Of a stretch of 64,000 nt of DNA, positions 56,242 to 64,000 are shown in pieces. Position 1 is the first letter of the stretch; every line of letters begins with the position of its first letter. Below the pieces are notes generated by a model. That model made no database searches, was not told the DNA's origin, and saw only the letters and a list, made by a program, of their open reading frames with translations. This stretch comes from Streptomyces sp. NBC_01216 (GTDB taxonomy: Bacteria > Actinomycetota > Actinomycetes > Streptomycetales > Streptomycetaceae). The position numbers and the translations under genes are program-made. Location: NCBI RefSeq assembly GCF_035994945.1, contig NZ_CP108677.1, positions 372,001 through 436,000 of the forward strand, in the 5' to 3' direction.

Positions 56242-57303
56242 TCAGCAGATACGCGGCAGTTGTTCGCCGAGGGGAAGGTCGACCACCCGTGTCCCGCCGA
56301 AGCCGGTACGGGCCACGACGAGACCCGGGTGCGCCTCGACCGCCTCGCCGATGACGGCCGCGTGGCGGCCCAGTGGGTGGGCGCGCAGCGCGTCGAGCAC
56401 GGCGTCGGCCTGTTCGCGCGGGACGAAGGCGACCAGCTTGCCCTCGTTCGCGACGTACAGCGGGTCCAGCCCGAGGATGGCGCAGGCGTTCGCCACCGCG
56501 GGCGGCACCGGGACCTTGGTCTCCTCGATGACCACCCCGGTCCCCGAGGCCGCCGCGATCTCGTTCAACGAGGCCGCCAGGCCGCCCCGGGTCGGGTCCC
56601 GCAGCACATGGACGTCCGGGGTGACGGCGAGCATGGACCTGACGAGTCCGCCGAGCGCGGCACAGTCGCTCTCGATGTCCACGCCGAACTCCAGGCCCTC
56701 ACGGACGCTCATGATCGCCACTCCGTGCAGGCCGATCTCGCCGCTGACGATCACGACGTCACCCGGTCGGACCCGCTGGGGACGCAGGTCGACGCCGTCG
56801 GGGACGACACCGATCCCCGCGGTGTTCAGGTAGATCCCGTCGCCGTGTCCGGCTTCGACGACCTTGGTGTCGCCGGTGGCCACCTCCACGCCCGCGGCGC
56901 GCGCGGCGGCTCCGAGGGCCTCCGCGACCCGGGCCACCACGGCGACCTCGACGCCCTCCTCGAGGATGAACCCGCAGGACAGGTAGGCCGGTTCGGCCCC
57001 GCTCATGGCCAGGTCGTTCACCGTCCCGTTGACCGCCAGGTCGCCGATGCTGCCGCCCGGGAAGAACAGCGGCCGGACCACGTACGAGTCGGTGGAGAAG
57101 GCCAGCCGGGCGCCGCCGAGGGTGAGGGTCGCGGAGTCGCCCATCTGGGAGAGCAGTTCGCCGCCGAAGGCCGGGGCGAAGAGGTGCTCCACCAGTTCGG
57201 CTGAGAGCGCGCCGCCGCCACCATGCCCCATCACGATGCGGGGCCGGTCGCGCAGCGGGGCCGGGCACGTCCAGCCGGTGATGTCGAGTGTGGTGTCAGA
57301 CAA
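56242..57303 (-). CDS. hypE: Hydrogenase maturation protein HypE
   Basis: A 353-residue enzyme that dehydrates the thiocarbamoylated C-terminal cysteine to a thiocyanate, donating cyanide to the NiFe-site iron. The C-terminus is PRIC, as required. The PurM/AIR-synthase-like fold shows [15 protein letters not shown] at the start and [15 protein letters not shown] in the middle. It overlaps hypD by 8 bp and is the last gene of the hyp operon, followed by a strong terminator. Confidence 0.96.
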   Translation of the reverse strand: MSDTTLDITGWTCPAPLRDRPRIVMGHGGGGALSAELVEHLFAPAFGGELLSQMGDSATLTLGGARLAFSTDSYVVRPLFFPGGSIGDLAVNGTVNDLAMSGAEPAYLSCGFILEEGVEVAVVARVAEALGAAARAAGVEVATGDTKVVEAGHGDGIYLNTAGIGVVPDGVDLRPQRVRPGDVVIVSGEIGLHGVAIMSVREGLEFGVDIESDCAALGGLVRSMLAVTPDVHVLRDPTRGGLAASLNEIAAASGTGVVIEETKVPVPPAVANACAILGLDPLYVANEGKLVAFVPREQADAVLDALRAHPLGRHAAVIGEAVEAHPGLVVARTGFGGTRVVDLPLGEQLPRIC

Positions 57304-58441
57304 CGGGGCTCGCCTCCCTGGACGTCGGGGCGCCGGAGGCCGCGGCGGGGGTGAGGCCGAGCCGGCGGTAGAGGTAGTACGCGGCGCAGGCGCCCTCGCT
57401 GGACACCATGGTGGCGCCGAGTGGCGTGCGCGGGGTGCAGCGGGTTCCGAACGCCTCGCACTCGTGCGGCTTCAGCAGCCCCTGGAGCACCTCCCCGCTG
57501 CGGCAGTCGGCGGGTTCGCGGGTGTCGATGCCGGTCACCGAGAAGCGGTGCTCGGCGTCGAACTCCCGGTACGCCGGAGACAGGCGCCAGCCGCTGTCGG
57601 GAATCACCCCGATGCCGCGCCAGGCTCGGTCGGTGACCTCGAAGACGTCCTCCAGCATGGCGAGGGCGGCCGGGTTGCCCTCGGGGCGCACGGCGCGCTC
57701 GTAGGCGTTGTGGACGGTGTACTCGCCCCGTTCCAGCAGGTGCACCGCCCGCCGTACGCCTTCCAGGATGTCGAGCGGCTCGAAGCCGGTGACCACGATG
57801 GGCACCTGGTGGCGCGCCGCCAGCTCCGGGTACTCGCCCGTCCCCATCACACTGCAGACGTGCCCGGCGGCCAGGAAACCCTGCACCCGGCAGCTCGGCG
57901 AGCGCATGATCGCCTCGATCGCCGGAGGGACCCGGACATGGGACACCAGCAGGCTGAAGTTGACGATGCCGAGCTTCCTCGCCTGGTACACCGTCATGGC
58001 GTTCGGCGGGGCGGTGGTCTCGAAGCCGATCCCGAAGAACACCACCTCACGCGTGGGGTTCTCCCGGGCGATCCGCAAGGCGTCGAGCGGGGAGTACACG
58101 ACCCGTACGTCGCCGCCCTCGGAACGCACCTGGAACAGGTCACGGCCGGTCCCGGGCACCCGGAGCATGTCGCCGAAGGAACAGAAGATCACCTCGGGGC
58201 GGGAAGCGATCTCCAGTGCCTTGTCGATGACCTCCAGCGGGGTGACGCACACGGGGCAGCCGGGACCGTGGATCAGCTCCACCCGGTCCGGGAGGATCTG
58301 GTCGATGCCGTGACGGATGATGGTGTGCGTCTGGCCGCCGCAGACCTCCATCAGGGCCCAGGGGCGCGTGACGGTGGCGTGGATGTCGTCGAGGAGCCGG
58401 CGGGCGAGGTCGGGGTTCTGGAACTCGTCGATGTACTTCAC
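57296..58441 (-). CDS. hypD: Hydrogenase maturation protein HypD
   Basis: A 381-residue iron-sulphur scaffold where the Fe(CN)2CO unit is assembled with HypC. Conserved motifs are [21 protein letters not shown] and the C-terminal cysteine set in [20 protein letters not shown]. The GTG at 58441 overlaps the hypC stop in GTGA. It works in the cytoplasm. Confidence 0.96.
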   Translation of the reverse strand: MKYIDEFQNPDLARRLLDDIHATVTRPWALMEVCGGQTHTIIRHGIDQILPDRVELIHGPGCPVCVTPLEVIDKALEIASRPEVIFCSFGDMLRVPGTGRDLFQVRSEGGDVRVVYSPLDALRIARENPTREVVFFGIGFETTAPPNAMTVYQARKLGIVNFSLLVSHVRVPPAIEAIMRSPSCRVQGFLAAGHVCSVMGTGEYPELAARHQVPIVVTGFEPLDILEGVRRAVHLLERGEYTVHNAYERAVRPEGNPAALAMLEDVFEVTDRAWRGIGVIPDSGWRLSPAYREFDAEHRFSVTGIDTREPADCRSGEVLQGLLKPHECEAFGTRCTPRTPLGATMVSSEGACAAYYLYRRLGLTPAAASGAPTSREASPVV

Positions 58442-58713
58442 TGCCGCGCCTCCGACGCCTGCTCCCACGGGTCCGCGAACTCTTCCTGGAGCAGGCCCAG
58501 TTCCTCGAAGAGCGCGAGTGTCTTGCGGGCCGACTCCTCGTCCAGCCGCTGCAGCGCGAAGCCGACGTGGACGATGGCGTACTCGCCGACCCGGAGGTCC
58601 GGGAGGTACTCGAGGCACACGTCCTTCTTCACTCCGCCGAAGTCGACGGTGGCCATCCGGGTTCCGTCTCTGTCCGTGATCTCAAGCACTCTGCCGGGTA
58701 CCGCCAGGCACAT
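58438..58713 (-). CDS. hypC: Hydrogenase maturation chaperone HypC
   Basis: A 91-residue chaperone of the HypC/HupF family that carries the iron unit from HypD to the large subunit. The N-terminal MCLAVPGRV with essential Cys2 is intact. The ATG at 58713 lies inside the end of hypF (32 bp overlap), and the stop overlaps hypD, so all three are coupled. Confidence 0.95.
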   Translation of the reverse strand: MCLAVPGRVLEITDRDGTRMATVDFGGVKKDVCLEYLPDLRVGEYAIVHVGFALQRLDEESARKTLALFEELGLLQEEFADPWEQASEARQ

Positions 58714-61069
58714 GGACCTCTCCTCGCTGTGGGTGGGATGCGGTGACGTGCTCGGTCGCCGCCACCATGAGCTGTCCGAGGGACAACCCGCCGTCGTTGG
58801 GCGGGACGTGACGGTGGCGCAGCACGATGAAGCCGTCCTCGCGCAGCGTGCGGGCGCAGGCCGAGGAGAGCAGGGTGTTCGCGAAGACGCCGCCGGTGAG
58901 GGCGACGGTGTCGGTGCCGTGCCGCTCGCGCGCGTGCCGGCACAGGGTGGCGACGAGCCCGGCCACGGACCGGTGGAAGCGGGCGGCGATCGTCGCCGGG
59001 TCCGTGCCGGCCCGGACGTCGGCCACCACGGCGGCCAGGACGGGCCCGGGGTCGGCCCGCAGCGGTCCGGGACCGACGGGGGCGGCCAGGCCGAACGCGT
59101 AGCCGCCGTCCGGGCCGGTGCCGCTCGCGCGGAGCGCGGCGCCCTCCAGTTCGATCGCGGCCTGGGCCTCGTAGCCGGAGTGATGGCACACGCCGGCCAG
59201 TGAGGACACCGCGTCGAAGAGGCGGCCCATGCTGGAGGTCGGGACGCAGTGCAGACCGCGCTCCAGCTGGCGTTCCAGTACGCGCAGTTCGCCGGGCGGG
59301 CAGGCGGCCGTGCAGGGCAGGTCGGCGGCCCGCTCGATTCCCGCGGCGCGCAGGTGGGACAGGGCCATGCGGTAGGGCCGGTGCACGGCGGCGTCGCCGC
59401 CCGGCAGTGGCACGTAGGCGAGGTGGGCGAAGCGCTCGTACCCGGCGTAGTCGGCCAGCAGGACCTCGCCGCCCCAGACGGCCCCGTCGTCCCCGTAGCC
59501 GGTCCCGTCGAACGCGACGCCGATCACCCGCCGGTCGCCGTCGAGGCCGTGCTCGGCGAGGGCGGACGCGATGTGGGCGTGATGGTGCTGCACCCGCACC
59601 AGAGGGAGGTCCCGCTCGGCGGCACGACGCCGCGCCCGGCCCGCGGACCGGTAGCCGGGGTGCCGGTCGGCGGCCAGGAGCGTGGGGGTCACCCCGGTGA
59701 TGGCCTCCAGCTGGGCTTCGGCACGGTCGTGGGCGTCCTGCGTGGCGAGGTCGTCCATGTCGCCGACGTGCGCGGAGAGCCAGGCGCGGCGCCCGTCGCC
59801 GAGGCAGAAGGTGTTCTTGAGGTCGCCGCCGACGGCGAGGGAGGGCGGCACGGGCAGCGGCAGGGGCAGCGGGAGCGGGGCGTGCCCGCGGGACCGGCGC
59901 AGGACCATCGGCTCGTCGTCGCAGACACGGACGACCGAGTCGTCGCAGGGCACCTGGATCGGCCGGTCGTGGGTCAGCCAGGCGTCGGCCAGGCCGGCCA
60001 GCCGCTCCAGGGCCTCGGCGTCGTCGGCGACGATCGGCTCCCCGGAGAGGTTGCCGCTGGTCATGACGAGGAGGCACGGGCCGGGCGGGTCGCCGGGCAG
60101 TCCGAGCAGCAGATGGTGGACGGGCGTGTACGGCAGCATCACGCCGAGATCGGGGCAGCGTGGGGCGACGTCCACGACCTGGCCGGCGGCGTCGGCACGG
60201 CGGCGCAGCAGCACGATCGGGCGCGCCGGCCCGGTGAGGAGGCTCCGTTCCAGGGGGCCGAGGTGTGCGAGGCGCTCCACGTCGGCGAGGTCCCGGGCCA
60301 TCAGGGCGAACGGCTTGTCGCCGCGGGCCTTGCGGCGCCTGAGTGTGGCGACGGCGTCCTCGTGGGCGGCGTCGCAGGCGAGGTGGTAGCCGCCGAGTCC
60401 CTTGACGGCGAGGACCGCCCCCGCTTCGAGCAGCCGGCGGGCCTCGGCGACGGGATCGGCGTCCGGCACCTCGCGGGGCGGGTTCCCGGCGAGCAGCAGC
60501 CGCATCCGTGGTCCGCAGGCCGGGCAGGCGACCGGCTGGGCGTGGAAGCGGCGGTCGGCCGGGTCCGCGTACTCCCTGGCGCAGTCGGGGCACATCGGGA
60601 AGCCGGCCATGGTGGTGTGGGCGCGGTCGTACGGCACTCCGGTGACGATGGTGAAGCGCGGGCCGCAGTGGGTGCAGGTGATGAAGGGGTGGCGGTGGCG
60701 CCGGTCGGCGGGGTCGGCGAGTTCCCGGAGGCAGTCGGCGCAGGTCGCGGTGTCCGGTGAGACCAGTGTCCTGGGCGGGCCGCCCGTGCGGGAGGGGACG
60801 ATGCGGAAGCCGGTCCCGCCCGCGAGGGGGACCTGGCGGTGGTCGACGGCGTCCACCACCGCCAGGGGAGGCGCGTCGGCGGCGAGGCGCTCGCAGAACT
60901 GCAGCACCGCGGCGGCGGCTCCCTCGACCTCGGCGACCACGCCCTCCGGTGTGTTGGTGACGTGACCGGCGAGGCCGAGTCCGGTGGCGCGGGTGTAGAC
61001 GTAGGGGCGGAAGCCGACGCCCTGCACGACGCCGCGCACGGTGACCCGGCGGCGTTGGAGGGCCTCCAT
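58682..61069 (-). CDS. hypF: Carbamoyltransferase HypF
   Basis: A 795-residue enzyme that makes carbamoyl-AMP from carbamoyl phosphate and transfers the group to HypE. Domains in order: acylphosphatase (VRGVVQGVGFRPYVY, residues 9-23), two zinc fingers (CADC, CTHC and CPDC, CPAC, about 100-185), a YrdC-like domain (AVKGLGGYHLACDA) and a Kae1-like C-terminal domain (VQHHHAHIASALAEHG). The ATG at 61069 shares one base with the hypB stop (TGATG). Length is standard for HypF. Confidence 0.95.
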   Translation of the reverse strand: MEALQRRRVTVRGVVQGVGFRPYVYTRATGLGLAGHVTNTPEGVVAEVEGAAAAVLQFCERLAADAPPLAVVDAVDHRQVPLAGGTGFRIVPSRTGGPPRTLVSPDTATCADCLRELADPADRRHRHPFITCTHCGPRFTIVTGVPYDRAHTTMAGFPMCPDCAREYADPADRRFHAQPVACPACGPRMRLLLAGNPPREVPDADPVAEARRLLEAGAVLAVKGLGGYHLACDAAHEDAVATLRRRKARGDKPFALMARDLADVERLAHLGPLERSLLTGPARPIVLLRRRADAAGQVVDVAPRCPDLGVMLPYTPVHHLLLGLPGDPPGPCLLVMTSGNLSGEPIVADDAEALERLAGLADAWLTHDRPIQVPCDDSVVRVCDDEPMVLRRSRGHAPLPLPLPLPVPPSLAVGGDLKNTFCLGDGRRAWLSAHVGDMDDLATQDAHDRAEAQLEAITGVTPTLLAADRHPGYRSAGRARRRAAERDLPLVRVQHHHAHIASALAEHGLDGDRRVIGVAFDGTGYGDDGAVWGGEVLLADYAGYERFAHLAYVPLPGGDAAVHRPYRMALSHLRAAGIERAADLPCTAACPPGELRVLERQLERGLHCVPTSSMGRLFDAVSSLAGVCHHSGYEAQAAIELEGAALRASGTGPDGGYAFGLAAPVGPGPLRADPGPVLAAVVADVRAGTDPATIAARFHRSVAGLVATLCRHARERHGTDTVALTGGVFANTLLSSACARTLREDGFIVLRHRHVPPNDGGLSLGQLMVAATEHVTASHPQRGEVHVPGGTRQSA

Positions 61070-61854
61070 CAGCGGGTCTGCGCCATACGGTGGTCGTGCT
61101 CGTGGCCGTCGTGGCCGTGGCCGTCCTGATGGTCGTCGTGGTCGTGCTCGTGGCCGTCGTGCCCGTGCCGGTGGCGGGCCATCACCGGGGCGTGCGTCGC
61201 CCCGCCCGCCGCGGCCTCGGCCCGGTCGAGCAGGGCGCCCACGCCCTCTCCGGTGCGGGCCGAGGTCAGGACCACCTCGACACCCGGGTTGACCCGCTGG
61301 ACGTTCTCCCGGAACAGCGCCTCGTCGAAGTCGACGGCGCGGGCGATGTCCGTCTTGGTGACCACCACCACCTGGGCGAGCCCGAAGGCGGTCGGGTACT
61401 TCAGCGGCTTGTCCTCGCCCTCCGTCACCGAGGCGAGGACGACCCGCAGCGCCTCGCCGAGGTCGTACGAGGCGGGGCACACCAGGTTCCCGACGTTCTC
61501 GACGAAGAGGAGACGGGCGTCGTCGGGAAGCCAGCCGTCCAGGTACCCGCCCAGCATCTCGGCCTCCAGGTGGCAGAGGCCGTCGGTGAGCACCTGCCGC
61601 ACCGGGACCCCGGAGCGGGCCAGGCGGGTCGCGTCGTTCTCGGTGGCCAGGTCCGCCGTCAGCGCCGCCACCGAGAGGCCACGCTCACGGGCCATGCCGA
61701 GTTCGAGCTCCAGCAGGGCCGTCTTCCCGCTGCCCGGACTGGACAGCAGATTCACGACAGTGGTGCCACGGGCCGCGAGCCCGGTGCGCAGCGCGTGGGC
61801 GGCGGCGTCGTTCTTGGCGAGCACCGCCTGCTGCAGGTCGACGACTCGGCACAT
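61069..61854 (-). CDS. hypB: Hydrogenase nickel incorporation GTPase HypB
   Basis: A 261-residue GTPase that drives nickel insertion with HypA. It begins MCRVVDLQQ, has the P-loop SSPGSGKTALL, the second nucleotide motif ENVGNLVCP and TKTDIA for guanine. The nickel-storing histidine-rich stretch is at the C-terminus (about residues 226-256, repeats of GHDGHEHDH), whereas in most HypB proteins it is at the N-terminus. Downstream of hypA by 2 bp. Confidence 0.95.
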   Translation of the reverse strand: MCRVVDLQQAVLAKNDAAAHALRTGLAARGTTVVNLLSSPGSGKTALLELELGMARERGLSVAALTADLATENDATRLARSGVPVRQVLTDGLCHLEAEMLGGYLDGWLPDDARLLFVENVGNLVCPASYDLGEALRVVLASVTEGEDKPLKYPTAFGLAQVVVVTKTDIARAVDFDEALFRENVQRVNPGVEVVLTSARTGEGVGALLDRAEAAAGGATHAPVMARHRHGHDGHEHDHDDHQDGHGHDGHEHDHRMAQTR

Positions 61855-61856
61855 GC

Positions 61857-62261
61857 TCAGGCCTCCTCGGGGATCGGTTCACGGGTAAGGGGGGCGACCG
61901 GCTCGGCGGCATCGTCCTCCCAGGTCACGCTCAGAATGCGGAGTTCGCGGCCGGCGAGGAGGCGCACGTCCGCGGCCTCGCCGCAGCGGGTGCAGCGCAG
62001 TTCAGGGGGCATGCCCACGGACCACTCGTACGCGCAGGACGCGCAACGGGCGCGGGCTTGTTCGGTACGGGTGACGAGTTCCGCGCCTTCCAGTACCGTT
62101 CCGGCGCAGGCGAGCCCGAACGAGAAGGCCAGCGCGTCGGGGACCACGCCGGCCAGCTCGCCCACCTGGAGGTCCACGCGGGTGACCGCGCTCGCCCCGT
62201 CGCTACGGGCCGCTTCTTCCACCTGGGCCACCACGGCCATGGCGATCGACATCTCGTGCAT
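61857..62261 (-). CDS. hypA: Hydrogenase nickel-binding metallochaperone HypA
   Basis: A 134-residue metallochaperone. It starts MHEMSIAMAV with the nickel-ligand His2, and the zinc site has two CxxC pairs (CASC and CTRC). The ATG at 62261 is chosen because His2 requires it; an upstream extension would bury the motif. First of the hyp genes after the protease and peptide. Confidence 0.95.
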   Translation of the reverse strand: MHEMSIAMAVVAQVEEAARSDGASAVTRVDLQVGELAGVVPDALAFSFGLACAGTVLEGAELVTRTEQARARCASCAYEWSVGMPPELRCTRCGEAADVRLLAGRELRILSVTWEDDAAEPVAPLTREPIPEEA

Positions 62262-62294
62262 CGGACTCCGTCCTGCCGGGGCCATTACATCGAC

Positions 62295-62338
62295 GGGGCG
62301 GGGGCGACACGGTCGGGCACGCCGAAGGGGCCCGCCCC
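62295..62338 (-). terminator. Intercistronic hairpin before hypA
   Basis: GGGGCGGG (62295-62302) and CCCGCCCC (62331-62338) form an 8 bp stem between the small peptide gene and hypA. It could attenuate or protect the transcript rather than end it. Confidence 0.35.
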
Positions 62339-62375
62339 GCGTCCGCCATTCGGGCGCGGCCCCTCGGCCGGGAGG

Positions 62376-62480
62376 TCACATCCGCCGCATGCGCAGGTAG
62401 CGCCTCACATCGGGCAGGAGCTGCAGGGCCACCACGAGCGCGACGGCGGCGGCGGCGCCGCCGATGACCGACTTCTTCAT
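62376..62480 (-). CDS. 34-residue single-helix peptide in the hydrogenase operon (DUF6893-like)
   Basis: A tiny protein: Met-Lys-Lys start, one hydrophobic helix (VIGGAAAAVALVVALQLLP) and a basic tail (DVRRYLRMRRM), so it would sit in the membrane with the tail inside. GAGGAG stands well placed before the ATG, which overlaps the stop of the maturation protease in TGATG, so the two are translationally coupled. I believe it matches the short actinobacterial DUF6893 family, from memory. A role in membrane association of the hydrogenase or its maturation is a guess. Confidence 0.75.
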   Translation of the reverse strand: MKKSVIGGAAAAVALVVALQLLPDVRRYLRMRRM

Positions 62481-63076
62481 CAGGATCTCCTCAGTTCGTG
62501 GAGGGGGCGCTGGTCCGCGCCCCCCGTTTCGTCCCGGAGCAGGTCGCGGAGCATGGTCACGGCTCGCGGCACCGCCTCGGTCACCGGGCCGCTCAGGCCG
62601 ATGCCCTCCTCGACGCGGGCGGGTTCACAGCCGACGACGAAGGTCCGCCGGGGCGGGGTGGCGCCGGTCCCGGCGCACAGGGTGCCCAGCAGGGCGAGGA
62701 CGGCGTCGGGCGACATGTGGTGGCCGTCGAGCACGGCTCCCCCCGGTACGCCTCCCGCGGTCCCGCCGGGCTCGGCGTCGCCGGCCGGGTCACCGGTGCC
62801 CTCCCGGGCTTCGCCGCCTTCGCCTTCGCGGGCGTCGGCGTCGATGAGGTAGAGCGTGCCCGGGGCGCCGCCGCGCGCGGTGGCGTCGACGAGGACGAGG
62901 GTGTCGTAGCCGTCGAGCAGCTGGTACGCGAGGTGGACTCCCCGGACGCCGAAGTCGGTGACCTCGACGCCGGCGGGCAGGGGGTGCGCGGACAGGGCGC
63001 GCACGGTCTCCACGCCGAATCCGTCGTCCCCGAGGAAGACGTTGCCGATGCCGGCGACCAGGGTCCTGCTGCTCAC
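62480..63076 (-). CDS. Hydrogenase maturation protease (HyaD/HupD-like)
   Basis: A 198-residue endopeptidase that removes the C-terminal tail of the hydrogenase large subunit after nickel insertion. It starts LVAGIGNVFLGDDGFGVE with the metal-ligand aspartate/glutamate, then VEVTDFGVRG and VLVDAT. An acidic/Gly-rich insertion (about residues 80-115) separates these from DGHHMSPDAVLALL, whose His is the other ligand. The GTG at 63076 overlaps the upstream gene in GTGA. The insertion makes it longer than the usual 160 residues. Confidence 0.9.
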   Translation of the reverse strand: MSSRTLVAGIGNVFLGDDGFGVETVRALSAHPLPAGVEVTDFGVRGVHLAYQLLDGYDTLVLVDATARGGAPGTLYLIDADAREGEGGEAREGTGDPAGDAEPGGTAGGVPGGAVLDGHHMSPDAVLALLGTLCAGTGATPPRRTFVVGCEPARVEEGIGLSGPVTEAVPRAVTMLRDLLRDETGGADQRPLHELRRS

Positions 63077-64000
63077 GCCTCCTCCAGTGGGGTGACCTCG
63101 TCGGGCTGGAAGTAGAGGAAGCGGCCCTGCTCGCGCCGGATGTCGGCTCCCGGATCGCCCTCCACGGTGACGGCGAGATGCACTCCCCCGTCGACGTCGT
63201 GCAGGACGGCCTCGACGCGGGCGGCGCTCCCCTGGAGGAAGAGGTCCTGGGCGTCGGTGCGTCGCAGTCCCGGTCGGAGGAGGACCCGGCTGCCGACACC
63301 CACGGAGACTCCCTCGACGGTGATCCGGTCGCCCGACGGGTCCGCCGGGTCCGCCGACGCCGGGTCCCACCAGGGTGTGTCGGGCCGGAACACCGCTTCC
63401 TGCGCGGGAGGTGTGGTGAGTTCGGCCGGCATGCCGGGGCCTCCCGGAGTATCCGGGCCGGTGATCTCGCGCAGCGCGCGCACCGCGCCGTGCAGCCGTT
63501 CCAGCACCTCGGGGGGCATGGAGTCGGCGAGGTCGATGACGGCGGCGGCGCGGGCGTCGGTCCCCCGGGCCTCGCGCTTCTCCTGCTCGGTCAGAGCGGC
63601 GGTGCGCAGGGCGAGGATCTCGTCGATCTCGGTGGAGTCGTACATCGCGCCGACGCTTTCCGGGGCGATGGACGGGTGGTCCTCCAGGATGATCGGGGAG
63701 GACAGGACGACGTCGGTACGGCCGGGTCCGCCGGCCAGGACGGGCCAGGTGTGCTCGTTGACGCACGCGGCGACCGCTCCCCGGGCCCACTCGGGCGGGT
63801 CGGTCATGGAGAGGAAAGCACCGGTGTGGAGGCCGAGCAGGAGGTGGGCGGCGACCAGGGAGCGGGCCAGTGCCGCGTCACGGTCGGTGTCGGCGGGCCG
63901 TGGTGTCCAGGGGCTGGTGTTCTCCACCACCGCGGTGAGCCTGGACACCCGGTAGGGGCCCGGGACTTCGGTCGCCGTGAGCGTGATGGTGCCGTCGACC
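63073..64000 (-). CDS. Unrecognised hydrogenase-locus protein (5' end outside window)
   Basis: At least 308 C-terminal residues, open to the window edge. A GTG at 63948 exists but the frame reads on sensibly before it (TEVPGPYRVSRLTAVVENTS), so the start is probably beyond 64000. The first part looks like a beta-sandwich (TAVVENTSPW) plus a helical middle. The last 90 residues form a probable beta-barrel (GDRITVEGVSVGVGSRVLLR). No cysteine motif or membrane segment is seen. It is coupled to the maturation protease, so a hydrogenase-specific accessory role is likely. Confidence 0.75.
   Translation of the reverse strand, partial: VDGTITLTATEVPGPYRVSRLTAVVENTSPWTPRPADTDRDAALARSLVAAHLLLGLHTGAFLSMTDPPEWARGAVAACVNEHTWPVLAGGPGRTDVVLSSPIILEDHPSIAPESVGAMYDSTEIDEILALRTAALTEQEKREARGTDARAAAVIDLADSMPPEVLERLHGAVRALREITGPDTPGGPGMPAELTTPPAQEAVFRPDTPWWDPASADPADPSGDRITVEGVSVGVGSRVLLRPGLRRTDAQDLFLQGSAARVEAVLHDVDGGVHLAVTVEGDPGADIRREQGRFLYFQPDEVTPLEEA

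Noticed and set aside
61090..61180. Repetitive GTGGTCGTGCTC-like stretch near the hypB end, first suspected to be a frameshift or tandem repeat artefact
   Set aside because: It encodes the in-frame histidine-rich tail of HypB; the frame is continuous.

Overview
This 64 kb window is chromosomal DNA from a Streptomyces-like actinomycete. The evidence is a very high G+C content, GTG and TTG starts, gene families typical of the genus (DUF5133 protein, LmeA-type protein, SpoIIE-type phosphatase, SigB/SigF-type sigma factor, large LAL regulator) and many secreted carbohydrate-active enzymes. I saw no tRNA, rRNA or CRISPR array.

Left part (1-27 kb) is a mixed block of core and stress genes. It holds a GMC oxidoreductase, a cytochrome bd oxidase pair (cydA-cydB, no cydCD) behind an SDR dehydrogenase, a PAS-GAF-SpoIIE-HATPase phosphatase, a YihY membrane protein and a secreted galactose oxidase with two N-terminal F5/8-type-C (CBM32-like) repeats. 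Next come a DUF4230 protein, a two-component system followed by an MMPL exporter and an LmeA-type protein, a SigB/SigF-type sigma factor with an anti-sigma-like ATPase, a PadR/acyl-CoA dehydrogenase pair with a perfect-arm operator, a dienelactone-hydrolase-like enzyme, a prolyl oligopeptidase and two small stress-type proteins.

Middle part (27-56 kb) is a galactoside-utilisation island: GH2 beta-galactosidase, a coupled ATPase-ROK regulator pair, a LAL regulator, GH27 alpha-galactosidase with a ricin-type domain, galT-galK, phosphoglucomutase, a sugar ABC transporter (binding protein, ATPase, permease), a 1388-residue GH35 beta-galactosidase, and divergent to it a second GH27 with two NPCBM modules. 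The logic is extracellular release of galactose from plant or microbial galactosides, ABC uptake, the Leloir pathway (galE not in the window) and entry into glycolysis through Pgm. The only permease gene of the ABC system is split by a 1662 bp IS1380-family element with 14 bp perfect terminal repeats and a 5 bp target duplication. Removing it restores a 344-codon frame, so this looks like a recent loss of function. Several promoters in the island share A+T-rich motifs (TTGTTGTTTTCTGT, CGTTGAAT) that suggest one regulon.

Right part (56-64 kb) is the accessory end of a [NiFe]-hydrogenase locus, all on the minus strand and tightly coupled: a partial unrecognised gene, hydrogenase maturation protease, a 34-residue membrane peptide, then hypA, hypB, hypF, hypC, hypD and hypE. 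The structural subunits must lie beyond 64 kb.
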